Below are positions 45,129-52,801 of a stretch of DNA of 64,000 bases, piece by piece. This DNA is from HTCC2207 sp002685195 (GTDB lineage Bacteria; Pseudomonadota; Gammaproteobacteria; Pseudomonadales; Porticoccaceae): contig CP179212.1 in the NCBI GenBank assembly GCA_051201675.1, positions 1 through 64,000 of the forward strand, read 5' to 3'. Under the pieces are notes generated by a model. It saw only the letters and a program-made list of their open reading frames with translations. It made no database searches and was not told the DNA's origin. Position 1 is the first letter of the stretch; the number at the start of each line of letters is the position of its first letter. The position numbers and the translations under genes are program-made.

Positions 45129-45560
45129 ATGACAAAGACAAAATATATCGTATTAACGGCGATATTAGTAACAACTGTGCAGAGTGGACCCCTAAATGCT
45201 TCGATGTTAGAGGCTGAAAAAGCGCTTAAGGCGTTATTGTCTGATGTTCAGGATGTAGAAGCTGAACTGGAAAAGTCTCCAGGCAGTGAAACACATTATA
45301 AAACTCAGTATGGTGACACCTTAGATGAGATCATAATTAAACACGTTGCTAAAATGCCTATCAGGCGAGACATAGTTAAGCGAGCTATCGTCCACGCTAA
45401 TCCCCACGCGTTTAAGCGAAGCAATCCCAATTGGATGTACTCTGGGCGAAAAATAAAGTTACCTGACGCTGAAGATATTCGTAATCTAATTTTTACGGAT
45501 GAAGCTAAAAAGAAAATGGCGCGAGGTAAAAATCGCGATGAATGGATTAGATATCCATGA
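45129..45560 (+). CDS. Exported LysM/FimV-like protein in the FlgP-FlgT group
   Basis: The 143-residue protein starts with a signal peptide (ILVTTVQSGPLNA), then a short helical stretch, then YKTQYGDTLDEIIIKHVAKMPIRRDIVKRAIVHANPHAFKRSNPNWMYSGRKIKLP, which resembles the LysM-type domain of FimV (start YGDTL, end G-x-x-I-x-L-P). It lies 53 bases after flgT and probably acts with the outer rings by binding peptidoglycan; this is inference. A GTG-started FliK-like gene follows. Confidence 0.65.
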   Translation: MTKTKYIVLTAILVTTVQSGPLNASMLEAEKALKALLSDVQDVEAELEKSPGSETHYKTQYGDTLDEIIIKHVAKMPIRRDIVKRAIVHANPHAFKRSNPNWMYSGRKIKLPDAEDIRNLIFTDEAKKKMARGKNRDEWIRYP

Positions 45561-45602
45561 TGTGCTAAAGGATTTCTTGGTTACTTTTGTGAGGTAAGTA
45601 TT

Positions 45603-46676
45603 GTGTTGGGCCCTGAGCAACTCAATTTTGCACCAAAGACAACCCCGGTGCTTTTGGATAACGCCGCGGCTGTAAGGGTAAGTGAGCAAGTCGCCAAGGG
45701 CATGGGTCTTAGAGACAATCAAATTGTCCGTGGCATCATCGAAGATCGTGGCGGGCTTCTTAAGTTAGTACTTAATAATAGAGAGTTTGATTGGAAGGCG
45801 AGTAAGAGGTTCAGTTCCGGAGATCAAATCGATTTTCGGTATCAAAACACTGCGAATGGCAGGGTACTTCAACCCCTTGCTCACGCTCCGGCACCAAACC
45901 TGCAAAGTTCGATTTTGTATCAATCAGCTGGCCTCGAATCTCATCGAGTAATGGGGCTGCTTTACCGACCAGAGCAAGCATCATCAATGGCCAAGTTTTT
46001 TGCGCCTTCTATTTTAGGTCGGCTACTGTCAGAAGCGAAAGCTATTCCAGCAAACACTCGTTTTGATCAGCTCGTTTACATGCTCTCAAAAATTTCTCCA
46101 GAGATGGTCCGCAGCGCACTAGTAAATTCAGGCCTATTTACAGAGTATGCCTTGGGGCATCAGCTTCCAGTTCGTTCAGATCTGAAGCAAATCTTACGCA
46201 GTCTGCTGCGCAACAATTCACTGCAGAAGTCTGAAAGTGAGTTGATCAATAGTGCTGTTGATGAAATCGAGAGTCGTCAGCTTGAAGGTCTGATAGCCCA
46301 GCAAAACAAGGAGGTGTCGTATCATTTTGTGATACCTTTTTTTGATGCAGATCCGGTAGAAATACATTTTGAGAGGGGTCGGGCTACGTCTTCACAAGAT
46401 GAAGATGATTGGGTCATTAATTTACATACCAAGTCCAGCGATCTTGGAGAAATCTGGTCCAAAAGTACCATTAAAGCATCATTAGAAATTGAAATGATCT
46501 TCTGGACAATTGACGAAAAGGTTGCTCAACTAGCGGGTCTGGGCAGGACAAAATTAGCTGATTTGCTCAGTGAATTTGGTCTTTCACTGACAAAGTTTTC
46601 TGCACTAAACGCGCCGAGGCCCAACTTAGATCCGACTTTGTCAGGCCCTGGCCAGGTCCTGGATGTCACCACATGA
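45603..46676 (+). CDS. Second FliK-like hook-length protein
   Basis: The 357-residue protein begins at GTG with GAGG upstream. Its C-terminal about 90 residues, DDWVINLHTKSSDLGEIWSKSTIKASLEIEMIFWTIDEKVAQLAGLGRTKLADLLSEFGL, have the pattern of the FliK C-terminal (Flg_hook) domain, and the N-terminal half is a compact domain with VSEQVAKGMGLRDNQIVRGIIEDRGGLLKLVLNNREF. The next gene is an FlhB-C-domain-only protein and overlaps by four bases. Such pairs occur in many Gammaproteobacteria; the function is unclear. Not the ruler itself, since fliK proper is at 29624. Confidence 0.65.
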   Translation: MLGPEQLNFAPKTTPVLLDNAAAVRVSEQVAKGMGLRDNQIVRGIIEDRGGLLKLVLNNREFDWKASKRFSSGDQIDFRYQNTANGRVLQPLAHAPAPNLQSSILYQSAGLESHRVMGLLYRPEQASSMAKFFAPSILGRLLSEAKAIPANTRFDQLVYMLSKISPEMVRSALVNSGLFTEYALGHQLPVRSDLKQILRSLLRNNSLQKSESELINSAVDEIESRQLEGLIAQQNKEVSYHFVIPFFDADPVEIHFERGRATSSQDEDDWVINLHTKSSDLGEIWSKSTIKASLEIEMIFWTIDEKVAQLAGLGRTKLADLLSEFGLSLTKFSALNAPRPNLDPTLSGPGQVLDVTT

Positions 46677-46945
46677 GTTATAAAAATAGAAAAGCGGTAG
46701 CACTTGAGTATGGAGACAACCCGGCGCCAATTCTAACAGCTAAGGGTGATGGCAAAATGGCGCAAGCGATCATTGAGGAGGCAGAGCGTCAAGGAGTTTA
46801 CATTGCAGAGGACGCAGGTTTGGTCTCGCTGTTAAGTGAGTTGGAATTAGAGCAGGAGATCCCTGAGAGCTTGTATGTCTCCGTTGCTGTCATTTTATCT
46901 TGGGTGTATTGGTTAAAAGGTATGACACCAAAAGGACAGGACTAA
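46673..46945 (+). CDS. FhlB-like stand-alone FlhB C-terminal domain protein
   Basis: The 90-residue protein starts AVALEYGDNPAPILTAKGDGKMAQAIIEEAERQGVYIAEDAGLVSLLSELELEQEIPESLYVSVAVILSWVYWL, which aligns with the FlhB segment after the autocleavage point. It has no membrane part and no NPTH motif. FhlB proteins can replace or modulate the FlhB C-domain in some bacteria. ATGA overlap with the FliK-like gene points to joint action. Its end is six bases from that of flgN on the other strand. Confidence 0.8.
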   Translation: MSYKNRKAVALEYGDNPAPILTAKGDGKMAQAIIEEAERQGVYIAEDAGLVSLLSELELEQEIPESLYVSVAVILSWVYWLKGMTPKGQD

Positions 46946-46951
46946 CCATAA

Positions 46952-47383
46952 CTAAACCTTACCCATGCTTCCTCTGTGGCGGTTGGGTCTTACTTTCCCA
47001 AGGCGATCATATACCTCGACAGTATTTAAAGGATCTGGTGACTGGATCGTTTGCAGGGCACCCTTTATGGATTCTAATTTTCGTAACATAAATATTTCAT
47101 TTCTTTTATGCAAATCTCTGCATTCAGAAACTACTGTAACTACATCATCCCATATCGTTATACTCATCGACGCCTCAGTTGGGGACGCATGTTGATTTTT
47201 GACTTTTGCTGCAAGCTCATCACTTGCCAGAAGACTCAAGATTTCAACCTTTTCTGGCTGGAGATTGTCGAAGGCATTTAAATCTTGTTCTTTTAGTGCA
47301 GAAAATTCGGTCTCGAGGAGCTCCTTTAATCGATTTGCCTGATCCAGAGCCAGCGAAAGGTACTCAAATTCGCGTTTTGACAT
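46952..47383 (-). CDS. flgN: Flagellar chaperone FlgN
   Basis: FlgN binds the hook-filament junction proteins FlgK and FlgL before export. The 143-residue helical protein has the family layout, ALDQANRLKELLETEFSALKEQDLNAFDNLQPEKVEILSLL, and follows flgM on the minus strand. An intrinsic terminator lies between flgM and this gene, so it probably depends on read-through or on a promoter I did not identify. Confidence 0.85.
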   Translation of the reverse strand: MSKREFEYLSLALDQANRLKELLETEFSALKEQDLNAFDNLQPEKVEILSLLASDELAAKVKNQHASPTEASMSITIWDDVVTVVSECRDLHKRNEIFMLRKLESIKGALQTIQSPDPLNTVEVYDRLGKVRPNRHRGSMGKV

Positions 47384-47411
47384 GAATTATTCCTATACAA
47401 AAAAAAGTTAT

Positions 47412-47443
47412 AAAAAAACCGCAAGCGGACAAACAGCTTACGG
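47412..47443 (-). terminator. Terminator between flgM and flgN
   Basis: On the minus strand CCGTAAGC pairs with GCTTGCGG (one mismatch) around a nine-base loop and is followed by seven T. It is 29 bases beyond the flgM stop and 29 bases before the flgN start. The plus strand has a weaker T-rich tail. Confidence 0.75.
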
Positions 47444-47471
47444 CTTTATTTTGTCTCTATCAAGAAACAGG

Positions 47472-47771
47472 CTAGTTGCTACTAATCATTCCTTCCAGAG
47501 CCGCAAAGCTTTCAGCAACCTTCTTAGCATCTATTGGGTAGTTACCTTCTTGAATTGCAGCTTTTATTCTAGCGACTTTGGCAGAGTCAAACTCCGCATT
47601 GGCAAGAGCAGTCTCAGCTGTTTCGCTTAAAACGAGTTCATCACTGGCTGTCTTAGCCTTGATCTGATCATCAACGCTCTTAGAGACAGTACTCGTTTTC
47701 TCATTTTTAACCCCGCCGCTATTGGACAGCTGAGCCGCAGTTCGGCCGAGGTTTGAAATTGGATCAGTCAT
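47472..47771 (-). CDS. flgM: Anti-sigma-28 factor FlgM
   Basis: FlgM holds FliA until the hook is finished and it is exported. The start is ATG 47771 with GGGAG upstream (99 residues); the open frame continues 18 codons further without support and across the promoter. The C-terminal FliA-binding helices are visible as ALANAEFDSAKVARIKAAIQEGNYPIDAKKVAESFAALEGMI. It lies downstream of flgA on the same strand and has its own FliA-type promoter. Confidence 0.92.
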   Translation of the reverse strand: MTDPISNLGRTAAQLSNSGGVKNEKTSTVSKSVDDQIKAKTASDELVLSETAETALANAEFDSAKVARIKAAIQEGNYPIDAKKVAESFAALEGMISSN

Positions 47772-47815
47772 AGTTTCTCCCATTGGGGTATAAAAAATAC
47801 ACCTTCTCAACAAGT

Positions 47816-47842
47816 ATATCGGCACTAAGCCAGTTTTCTATA
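47816..47842 (-). promoter_or_regulatory. FliA (sigma-28) promoter of flgM
   Basis: On the minus strand TATA, 15 bases, then GCCGATAT, which is seven of eight to the GCCGATAA consensus. Located about 45 bases before the flgM start, in the gap after flgA. It would give the usual autoregulatory late expression of flgM. Confidence 0.65.
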
Positions 47843-47861
47843 GTTTTTTTGTAAATTTTTT

Positions 47862-48923
47862 TCAGAGCCCTCTAGCTCTTCCCGGCCCAGTGACAAGCGC
47901 CCTGACTTTTTCATTAGACTCTGCGTTAAGCAAAATGATCTGCTGATCCAGGTTACCATTTTCTAGAGCTACCATTGTAGAGGTGATGACCAAAGGTCCA
48001 GTTCCAACACTAAGATAGACAGTATCACCTTTTTTAATCATTAACGAAGGCTTTAGATCAGAGCTCCGTATAGGTTGCCCTGCTCGTATCACTCTAATTG
48101 TTTCCATCTGTTGAATATCATCTAACGAGGTTAATGCATCTTTTGGCAGCTTACCAAAAAATGCAGTAACTGCTGTGTTGTCTGCATTAATTTTGTGTCC
48201 ACGCGAGATTGCTTTGGAGCTTGTTAAAACGAAATGCCGAATGTTTATGTCACTCCGCGACAACGTTGTGCCTGCAACAAGATCCCGAGCTGCAATCGCA
48301 TCATTGAGCAAAATTTTCGGAAATAGCGTTCTCGCGGCAGCTTTCTTCGAACTCGCTGGTTCAAAAATTACATCAGCACTTGAAATTTTTGAGCCTTTTA
48401 AAATGTCTTTTTTTAGCTTCGCAATGGTCACACTTTTGACAAAGTGATGCTTGAGCACTATCTGTCCTTTTTCGACACTCTTTACTAACAATAGATCTGC
48501 AATATCATCCAAAGAGGTGACTACATTCCTAGTCGAGCCAGAAACTTTAACCGCTTCTACCGAGCTCTTGAGCACACTTTCGCCCGCATCTTGTGCAGCT
48601 ATATAGGCAAAACCCGCTTGGTTATCTTGCAGTCGAATACCCACATAAGCTACCCACTGTGAATCTGGACATGTCACTAGCACAGTCTGTTGACTTGTCT
48701 TGTAAGGAAAACTCACATCAAAGTTTGAAGGGCAAGTGGGGACCTGAAGTCGGCGATCAAGCGCTCGTACTTTAATACTATCTTCTTTGAGACCTGTTTG
48801 ACTGGCAGCCCAAGATTTCACTGCCTTGATCATAGTTTCTTTTGAAGAAGGCAAGTCTTGCGCATACGCCGCAAAGACCATTAGCGAAAAAATAAAAGCA
48901 AAAAGGTTTGTGTGTTTGTACAT
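47862..48923 (-). CDS. flgA: Flagellar P-ring assembly chaperone FlgA, enlarged
   Basis: FlgA is a periplasmic chaperone for P-ring protein FlgI. The ATG at 48923 starts a signal peptide (LFAFIFSLMVFAAYAQ) and gives 353 residues, well above the common 220-250. The C-terminal SAF-type domain appears twice: a segment near 180-255 (DILKGSKISSADV, AIAARDLVAGTTLSRSDI) and a segment near 260-345 (AISRGHKINADNTAV, RVIRAGQPIRSSDLKPSLMIKKGDTVYL). The end ALVTGPGRARGL resembles the conserved FlgA terminus. It diverges from flgB. Confidence 0.88.
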   Translation of the reverse strand: MYKHTNLFAFIFSLMVFAAYAQDLPSSKETMIKAVKSWAASQTGLKEDSIKVRALDRRLQVPTCPSNFDVSFPYKTSQQTVLVTCPDSQWVAYVGIRLQDNQAGFAYIAAQDAGESVLKSSVEAVKVSGSTRNVVTSLDDIADLLLVKSVEKGQIVLKHHFVKSVTIAKLKKDILKGSKISSADVIFEPASSKKAAARTLFPKILLNDAIAARDLVAGTTLSRSDINIRHFVLTSSKAISRGHKINADNTAVTAFFGKLPKDALTSLDDIQQMETIRVIRAGQPIRSSDLKPSLMIKKGDTVYLSVGTGPLVITSTMVALENGNLDQQIILLNAESNEKVRALVTGPGRARGL

Positions 48924-48969
48924 AACAACAAAGTATGGGCCACAACCGTGGGTGACGCAATACTGACAT

Positions 48970-49000
48970 AGTGGCAAAAATAGCGGCAACCCGTTGCCAT
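48970..49000. promoter_or_regulatory. 31-bp operator-like element in the flgA-flgB intergenic region
   Basis: AGTGGCAAAAATAG is followed by CGGCA, six bases and TGCCAT, so a GGCA-N6-TGCC inverted repeat (48985-48998) stands 15 bases after a GTGGCAAAAA half-element. The same 31-bp arrangement, 25 of 31 bases identical, is at 62055 before flagellin 1. It lies about 100 bases upstream of the flgB sigma-54 promoter, an enhancer-like distance. Confidence 0.65.
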
Positions 49001-49003
49001 AAG

Positions 49004-49022
49004 GGTGGCAAAAACACGTGCC
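49004..49022. promoter_or_regulatory. Second GTGGCAAAAA element before flgB
   Basis: GGTGGCAAAAACACGTGCC contains the same ten-base core and a GGCA-N8-TGCC inverted repeat. It is a few bases from the element at 48970, so two sites may be bound cooperatively. Confidence 0.5.
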
Positions 49023-49097
49023 TAACCTAAGACCGATCTAGCTTACTATCTGATATATATACAAAAAATGTACTAAAAGTGGCATGCCTTTACTACT

Positions 49098-49113
49098 TGG
49101 CATCTCTTTTGCA
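49098..49113 (+). promoter_or_regulatory. Sigma-54 promoter of the flgB operon
   Basis: TGGCATCTCTTTTGCA has GG and GC ten bases apart and the TTGCA of the consensus. It is about 80 bases before flgB and downstream of two GTGGCAAAAA elements. Confidence 0.85.
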
Positions 49114-49191
49114 TTCATCTAAGAGAAGAAACCTAAACCGGCGGCTTATCGAGATATCGGCAAAAGGTTTAAAAACTTTAATGGGCTTGAT

Positions 49192-49578
49192 ATGAAAATA
49201 CTAGATTCAGCATTTGCATTCAGTGAACGTACTTTGTCAGTGCGCGGCCAGCGCATGGAAGTGCTCTCTCGGAACATCGCCAACGCCGATACTCCAAACT
49301 TCAAAGCGCAGGACGTAGATTTCAAAAGTGTTTTAAGTGGCGCGCAATCAGCCAGCACAATGAGAGCTACTCAAGCAGGCCACATCCACCAATCAACAGC
49401 TGCCACAGATGCCAACTTGGTTTACACCATACCTCTGAACTCATCTGTTGATGGAAATACAGTAGAGCTCAGCGTAGAGCAGGCCAAGTATGGTCGCGCC
49501 GCGGCTGAATATCAGGCAACACTGCAGTTTATTCAAGGCGATATGAGCGGAATTCGCAAAGCCTTAAAAGGAGAGTAA
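49192..49578 (+). CDS. flgB: Flagellar rod protein FlgB
   Basis: FlgB is the first proximal rod subunit. The 128-residue protein has the N-terminal rod motif LSRNIANADTPNFKAQDVDFKSVL and the C-terminal ELSVEQAKYGRAAAEYQATLQFIQGDMSGIRKALKGE. It leads the flgBCDEFGHIJKL-fliD operon, behind a sigma-54 promoter. No clear strong ribosome site beyond GGGCTT is seen. Confidence 0.97.
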   Translation: MKILDSAFAFSERTLSVRGQRMEVLSRNIANADTPNFKAQDVDFKSVLSGAQSASTMRATQAGHIHQSTAATDANLVYTIPLNSSVDGNTVELSVEQAKYGRAAAEYQATLQFIQGDMSGIRKALKGE

Positions 49579-49584
49579 TAGATT

Positions 49585-50010
49585 ATGTCTATGAACAATA
49601 TTTTTGGAATCGCCGGAACAGCGATGAACGCACAGATACTTCGAATGAATACTAGTGCCTCAAATATGGCAAATTCAGGTGCTGTAGCCGGTAGCGAAGA
49701 AGAAGCTTATAAAGCGAAACGTCCGGTTTTTGAGGCTCTGTTAGCCGAGCAACAAACAAACTCTAAATTTCCCACTCTTGGTGGTGTCAAGGTCACGGAG
49801 ATAGCCGTGGACAATACCCCCAACAGCTCTATGTACGACCCGGGGCACCCTAGTGCAGATGAGAATGGCATGGTTTTTCTCTCGAACGTTAATGAAGTTG
49901 TAGAGATGGTAGACATGCTAGCCGCAGCTAGAAGTTATCAAAATAATGTAGAAGTTGTTAACACAGCGAAACAGTTAATGATGAAAACGCTAGATATCAC
50001 AAAGGCTTAA
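49585..50010 (+). CDS. flgC: Flagellar rod protein FlgC
   Basis: FlgC is a proximal rod protein. The 141-residue product begins with FGIAGTAMNAQILRMNTSASNMANSG and ends with NEVVEMVDMLAAARSYQNNVEVVNTAKQLMMKTLDITKA, the conserved terminal helices that coil together in axial proteins. It lies six bases after flgB. Confidence 0.97.
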   Translation: MSMNNIFGIAGTAMNAQILRMNTSASNMANSGAVAGSEEEAYKAKRPVFEALLAEQQTNSKFPTLGGVKVTEIAVDNTPNSSMYDPGHPSADENGMVFLSNVNEVVEMVDMLAAARSYQNNVEVVNTAKQLMMKTLDITKA

Positions 50011-50022
50011 AGGATAAATCTT

Positions 50023-50709
50023 ATGGTTAACACCCTAACAGCATCATCTTTCGCAACAACGGCGCAATATGCAAATCAGCAGAACGCAGGAATGGCCTCT
50101 GAGGATGATCTTGGCCGTGATGCTTTTCTGACTCTCCTGACAACACAGCTGACAAATCAGAGCCCTTTGGACCCTATGGATAATGAGGCGTTTGTCGCGC
50201 AGTTAGCACAGTTTTCATCCGTTGAGGGTATCAAAGGCATGCAGACGTCACTTGAGGATATGGTTTCCGGTATGCGTCAAGATCAAATGATGTCTGGTGC
50301 TAATCTCGTGGGCAAGAAGGTTTCAGTAGAGGGAGGTTACTTTTTTGGCGGTAACGGGCAGACATCTTCAGGAACAATTAACCTGCCAAATGGTGCTGAT
50401 TCAGTGGTGCTTAGCGTTTATGACGGTGAAACAGGTGACCTTATTTATCAAGAAACTCAAGGCAGCAAAGGCCCTGGCACTGCGGCACTGGACTGGAACG
50501 GACTCAATTCTGAAGGCGAGAGAGTCCAGAGCGGTAGTTATGTAATGACCGCTAGCGTCACCAAGGATGGGCAAGCACAAACGGCTTTGGTAAAAACACT
50601 CGCCGAGGTTAAGAGTGTTAAGTGGAACCCGCAGACACAACAGTTATCTTTAGAAATTGGCAATGGAACATACGTACCCCTGTCTTCTGTAGATAGTATC
50701 AGTAGCTAA
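50023..50709 (+). CDS. flgD: Hook assembly scaffold FlgD
   Basis: FlgD forms the temporary cap under which hook subunits polymerise. The 228-residue protein has the N-terminal DLGRDAFLTLLTTQLTNQSPLDPMDNEAFVAQLAQFSSVEGIK, then an Ig-like region with GSYVMTASVTKDGQ. The order flgC-flgD-flgE is standard. Confidence 0.96.
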   Translation: MVNTLTASSFATTAQYANQQNAGMASEDDLGRDAFLTLLTTQLTNQSPLDPMDNEAFVAQLAQFSSVEGIKGMQTSLEDMVSGMRQDQMMSGANLVGKKVSVEGGYFFGGNGQTSSGTINLPNGADSVVLSVYDGETGDLIYQETQGSKGPGTAALDWNGLNSEGERVQSGSYVMTASVTKDGQAQTALVKTLAEVKSVKWNPQTQQLSLEIGNGTYVPLSSVDSISS

Positions 50710-50735
50710 TAACAACTTTTTTACGAGGAATAACC

Positions 50736-51983
50736 ATGTCATTTTATACGTCACTTACAGGCCTTAATGCAGCGGCGGCTGAGTTAGCCGTAGCGTCCAA
50801 TAATATTGCCAACTCAAGTACCACAAGCTTCAAACGTTCTGATGCGAATTTTGGAGACATCTTTGCGATGTCAGCTTCATCCAATATGGCAACAGCACTC
50901 GGTGGTGGTGTCCAGTTGATCGGAGTTGATCAGCAGTTTTCACAAGGGGGGCTAGAGCTCACAGACAATGCCTTGGATATTGCTATTTCAGGCGATGGAT
51001 TCTTCCCAGTTGCTACAGATGATGGCTCTAATATGTACACCAGAAATGGTTCATTTATGTTGAATGAAGACAATCTTGTCGTTAACAGCGCCGGACATAT
51101 TTTGCAGGTCCATCCTCTTGGAGAAAATGGAGATAGTGACTTTAACCAGGGCCTCCAGGGATTGAGCATTGAAAGAACAATCGCACCAGAGCCAACAACC
51201 AATATTGCCCTTAACGTAAAGCTCCCCGAGTCAGCCACGGTCATTGGAACCGCTGGAGATACAGCGATTGATCCAAATGATCCGTCAACCTTCAATCAGT
51301 CACAGATCATGACTTTGTATGATGATGCTGGAGAGTCTTACACAGCCACAATCTATTACCAAAAGATTGGCAACGACGTTGCTAATGGAGCAAATACTGA
51401 AGACCAGTGGAGAGCAGCAATCTACGTTGGAGATGCCGGTGCACCCTCTAACACACTAACCTTTAATTTTGATCAAGACGGAGTAGTCACTGCAGCGATT
51501 GCCGATCAGACAGTTGCGGCGTCACCTGTTGATGGCCGAACTCAGCCCATTACGGTTGGATTTGAGGCTTCAACACATACAAAAGGATTTGAAATCGCTA
51601 GCCAATCCATTGACGGCCTACCCCAAGGGGAGCTAGTAAATATCAATGTTCAAGAAGATGGCGCCGTTATGGCGATCTATTCCAACGGCAGCCAGTTGAC
51701 TTCAGGACGGATCAATCTTGCTAATTTTACCTCTCCAAAAGGACTAAATCAGGAGGGCAATACTATTTATACCGCGACAAATGCTTCAGGAGCACTGACA
51801 TTCGGTGAGCCAGGAACTACAGGTGTCGGCAAATTAGCCGGGGGTGCGAAAGAGCGTTCAAATGTAGATTTAACTGACGAGCTGGTGAAATTAATTTCTG
51901 CCCAGCGTAACTTTCAGTCCAATGCTAAGGCGCTAGAAACCTCGGGTACTTTGACGTCAACATTAATCAATATGCGCGGTTAA
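50736..51983 (+). CDS. flgE: Flagellar hook protein FlgE
   Basis: FlgE is the main hook subunit, with the axial motif SNNIANSSTTSFKRSDANF at the N-terminus and SNVDLTDELVKLISAQRNFQSNAKALETSGTLTSTLINMRG at the C-terminus. The 415-residue length is typical. Middle residues (about 165-300) form the outer hook domains. ACGAGGA precedes the ATG. Confidence 0.97.
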   Translation: MSFYTSLTGLNAAAAELAVASNNIANSSTTSFKRSDANFGDIFAMSASSNMATALGGGVQLIGVDQQFSQGGLELTDNALDIAISGDGFFPVATDDGSNMYTRNGSFMLNEDNLVVNSAGHILQVHPLGENGDSDFNQGLQGLSIERTIAPEPTTNIALNVKLPESATVIGTAGDTAIDPNDPSTFNQSQIMTLYDDAGESYTATIYYQKIGNDVANGANTEDQWRAAIYVGDAGAPSNTLTFNFDQDGVVTAAIADQTVAASPVDGRTQPITVGFEASTHTKGFEIASQSIDGLPQGELVNINVQEDGAVMAIYSNGSQLTSGRINLANFTSPKGLNQEGNTIYTATNASGALTFGEPGTTGVGKLAGGAKERSNVDLTDELVKLISAQRNFQSNAKALETSGTLTSTLINMRG

Positions 51984-52011
51984 TGATAATAAGGATGATT
52001 AGGAATTCATA

Positions 52012-52776
52012 ATGGATAGGCTTATTTATACCTCTTTAGGGTCGATAACAAACCAATCTGCTGTAAGGGCACAAATTACAAATAATTTGGCTAATGTGTC
52101 CACTGTTGGTTTTAAAGAAAGCTTTGCTTTAGCCAGCCAATCATCAGATGTTGAAGGGGAAGGCTTTAATTCTCGTTCATCTGTAAAGATGAATATGGAA
52201 GACATTATTGATTTAAAGCCAGGGGTGTCAAACCGAACTGGCCGAGCTATGGACATAGCACTGCAGGACAAGACTGTTTTAGGAGTCCAGGCACAGGATG
52301 GAGAAATCGCTTTCACTCGTCGAGGTGATTTACGAGTGTCACCCACAGGGCTGATCGAAAACGCAGCGGGACATCTCATTTTAGGTGAAGCAGGCCCCAT
52401 AAATGTCCCACCAGGACAAATGGTTACCATCAGTCCTGATGGAGCTGTCTTTGGATCCCTTCCTAGCGAACCAGAAACGCCTCCTGTCAGACTCGGGACT
52501 CTACTATTGCGGGATGCGAGTGAAACACCACTAACACGCAGGACAGACGGTTTGTTCGAACCTTTAAATCAGGAGTTTAGAGGAATTGATTTTCCAACAG
52601 GACCCTTACCAGTATCACTCCAGAGTGGATCTTTAGAGGGCAGTAACGTTAACCCGATAGAGGCGATGGTTAATCTTATGGATTTTAGTCGCTCATATGA
52701 ATCACAGATAAAAATGATCAAAGAAATTAAATCAATCGACGAAAACGGCGCATCAATGATGCGAGTTCAGTCATAA
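52012..52776 (+). CDS. flgF: Flagellar rod protein FlgF
   Basis: FlgF is a proximal rod protein of 254 residues. It has RAQITNNLANVSTVGFKES at the N-terminus and SLEGSNVNPIEAMVNLMDFSRSYESQIKMIKEIKSIDENGASMMRVQS at the C-terminus. It shares the axial fold with FlgG next to it. Confidence 0.95.
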   Translation: MDRLIYTSLGSITNQSAVRAQITNNLANVSTVGFKESFALASQSSDVEGEGFNSRSSVKMNMEDIIDLKPGVSNRTGRAMDIALQDKTVLGVQAQDGEIAFTRRGDLRVSPTGLIENAAGHLILGEAGPINVPPGQMVTISPDGAVFGSLPSEPETPPVRLGTLLLRDASETPLTRRTDGLFEPLNQEFRGIDFPTGPLPVSLQSGSLEGSNVNPIEAMVNLMDFSRSYESQIKMIKEIKSIDENGASMMRVQS

Positions 52777-52801
52777 AGAATTGTAAAAAGAGGACAATGA
52801 T

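Noticed and set aside
48985..48998. GG/GC motifs on the minus strand upstream of flgA and flagellins as sigma-54 promoters
   Set aside because: The spacing between GG and GC is nine, not ten, and each pair is part of a GGCA-N6-TGCC inverted repeat, so it reads better as an operator.
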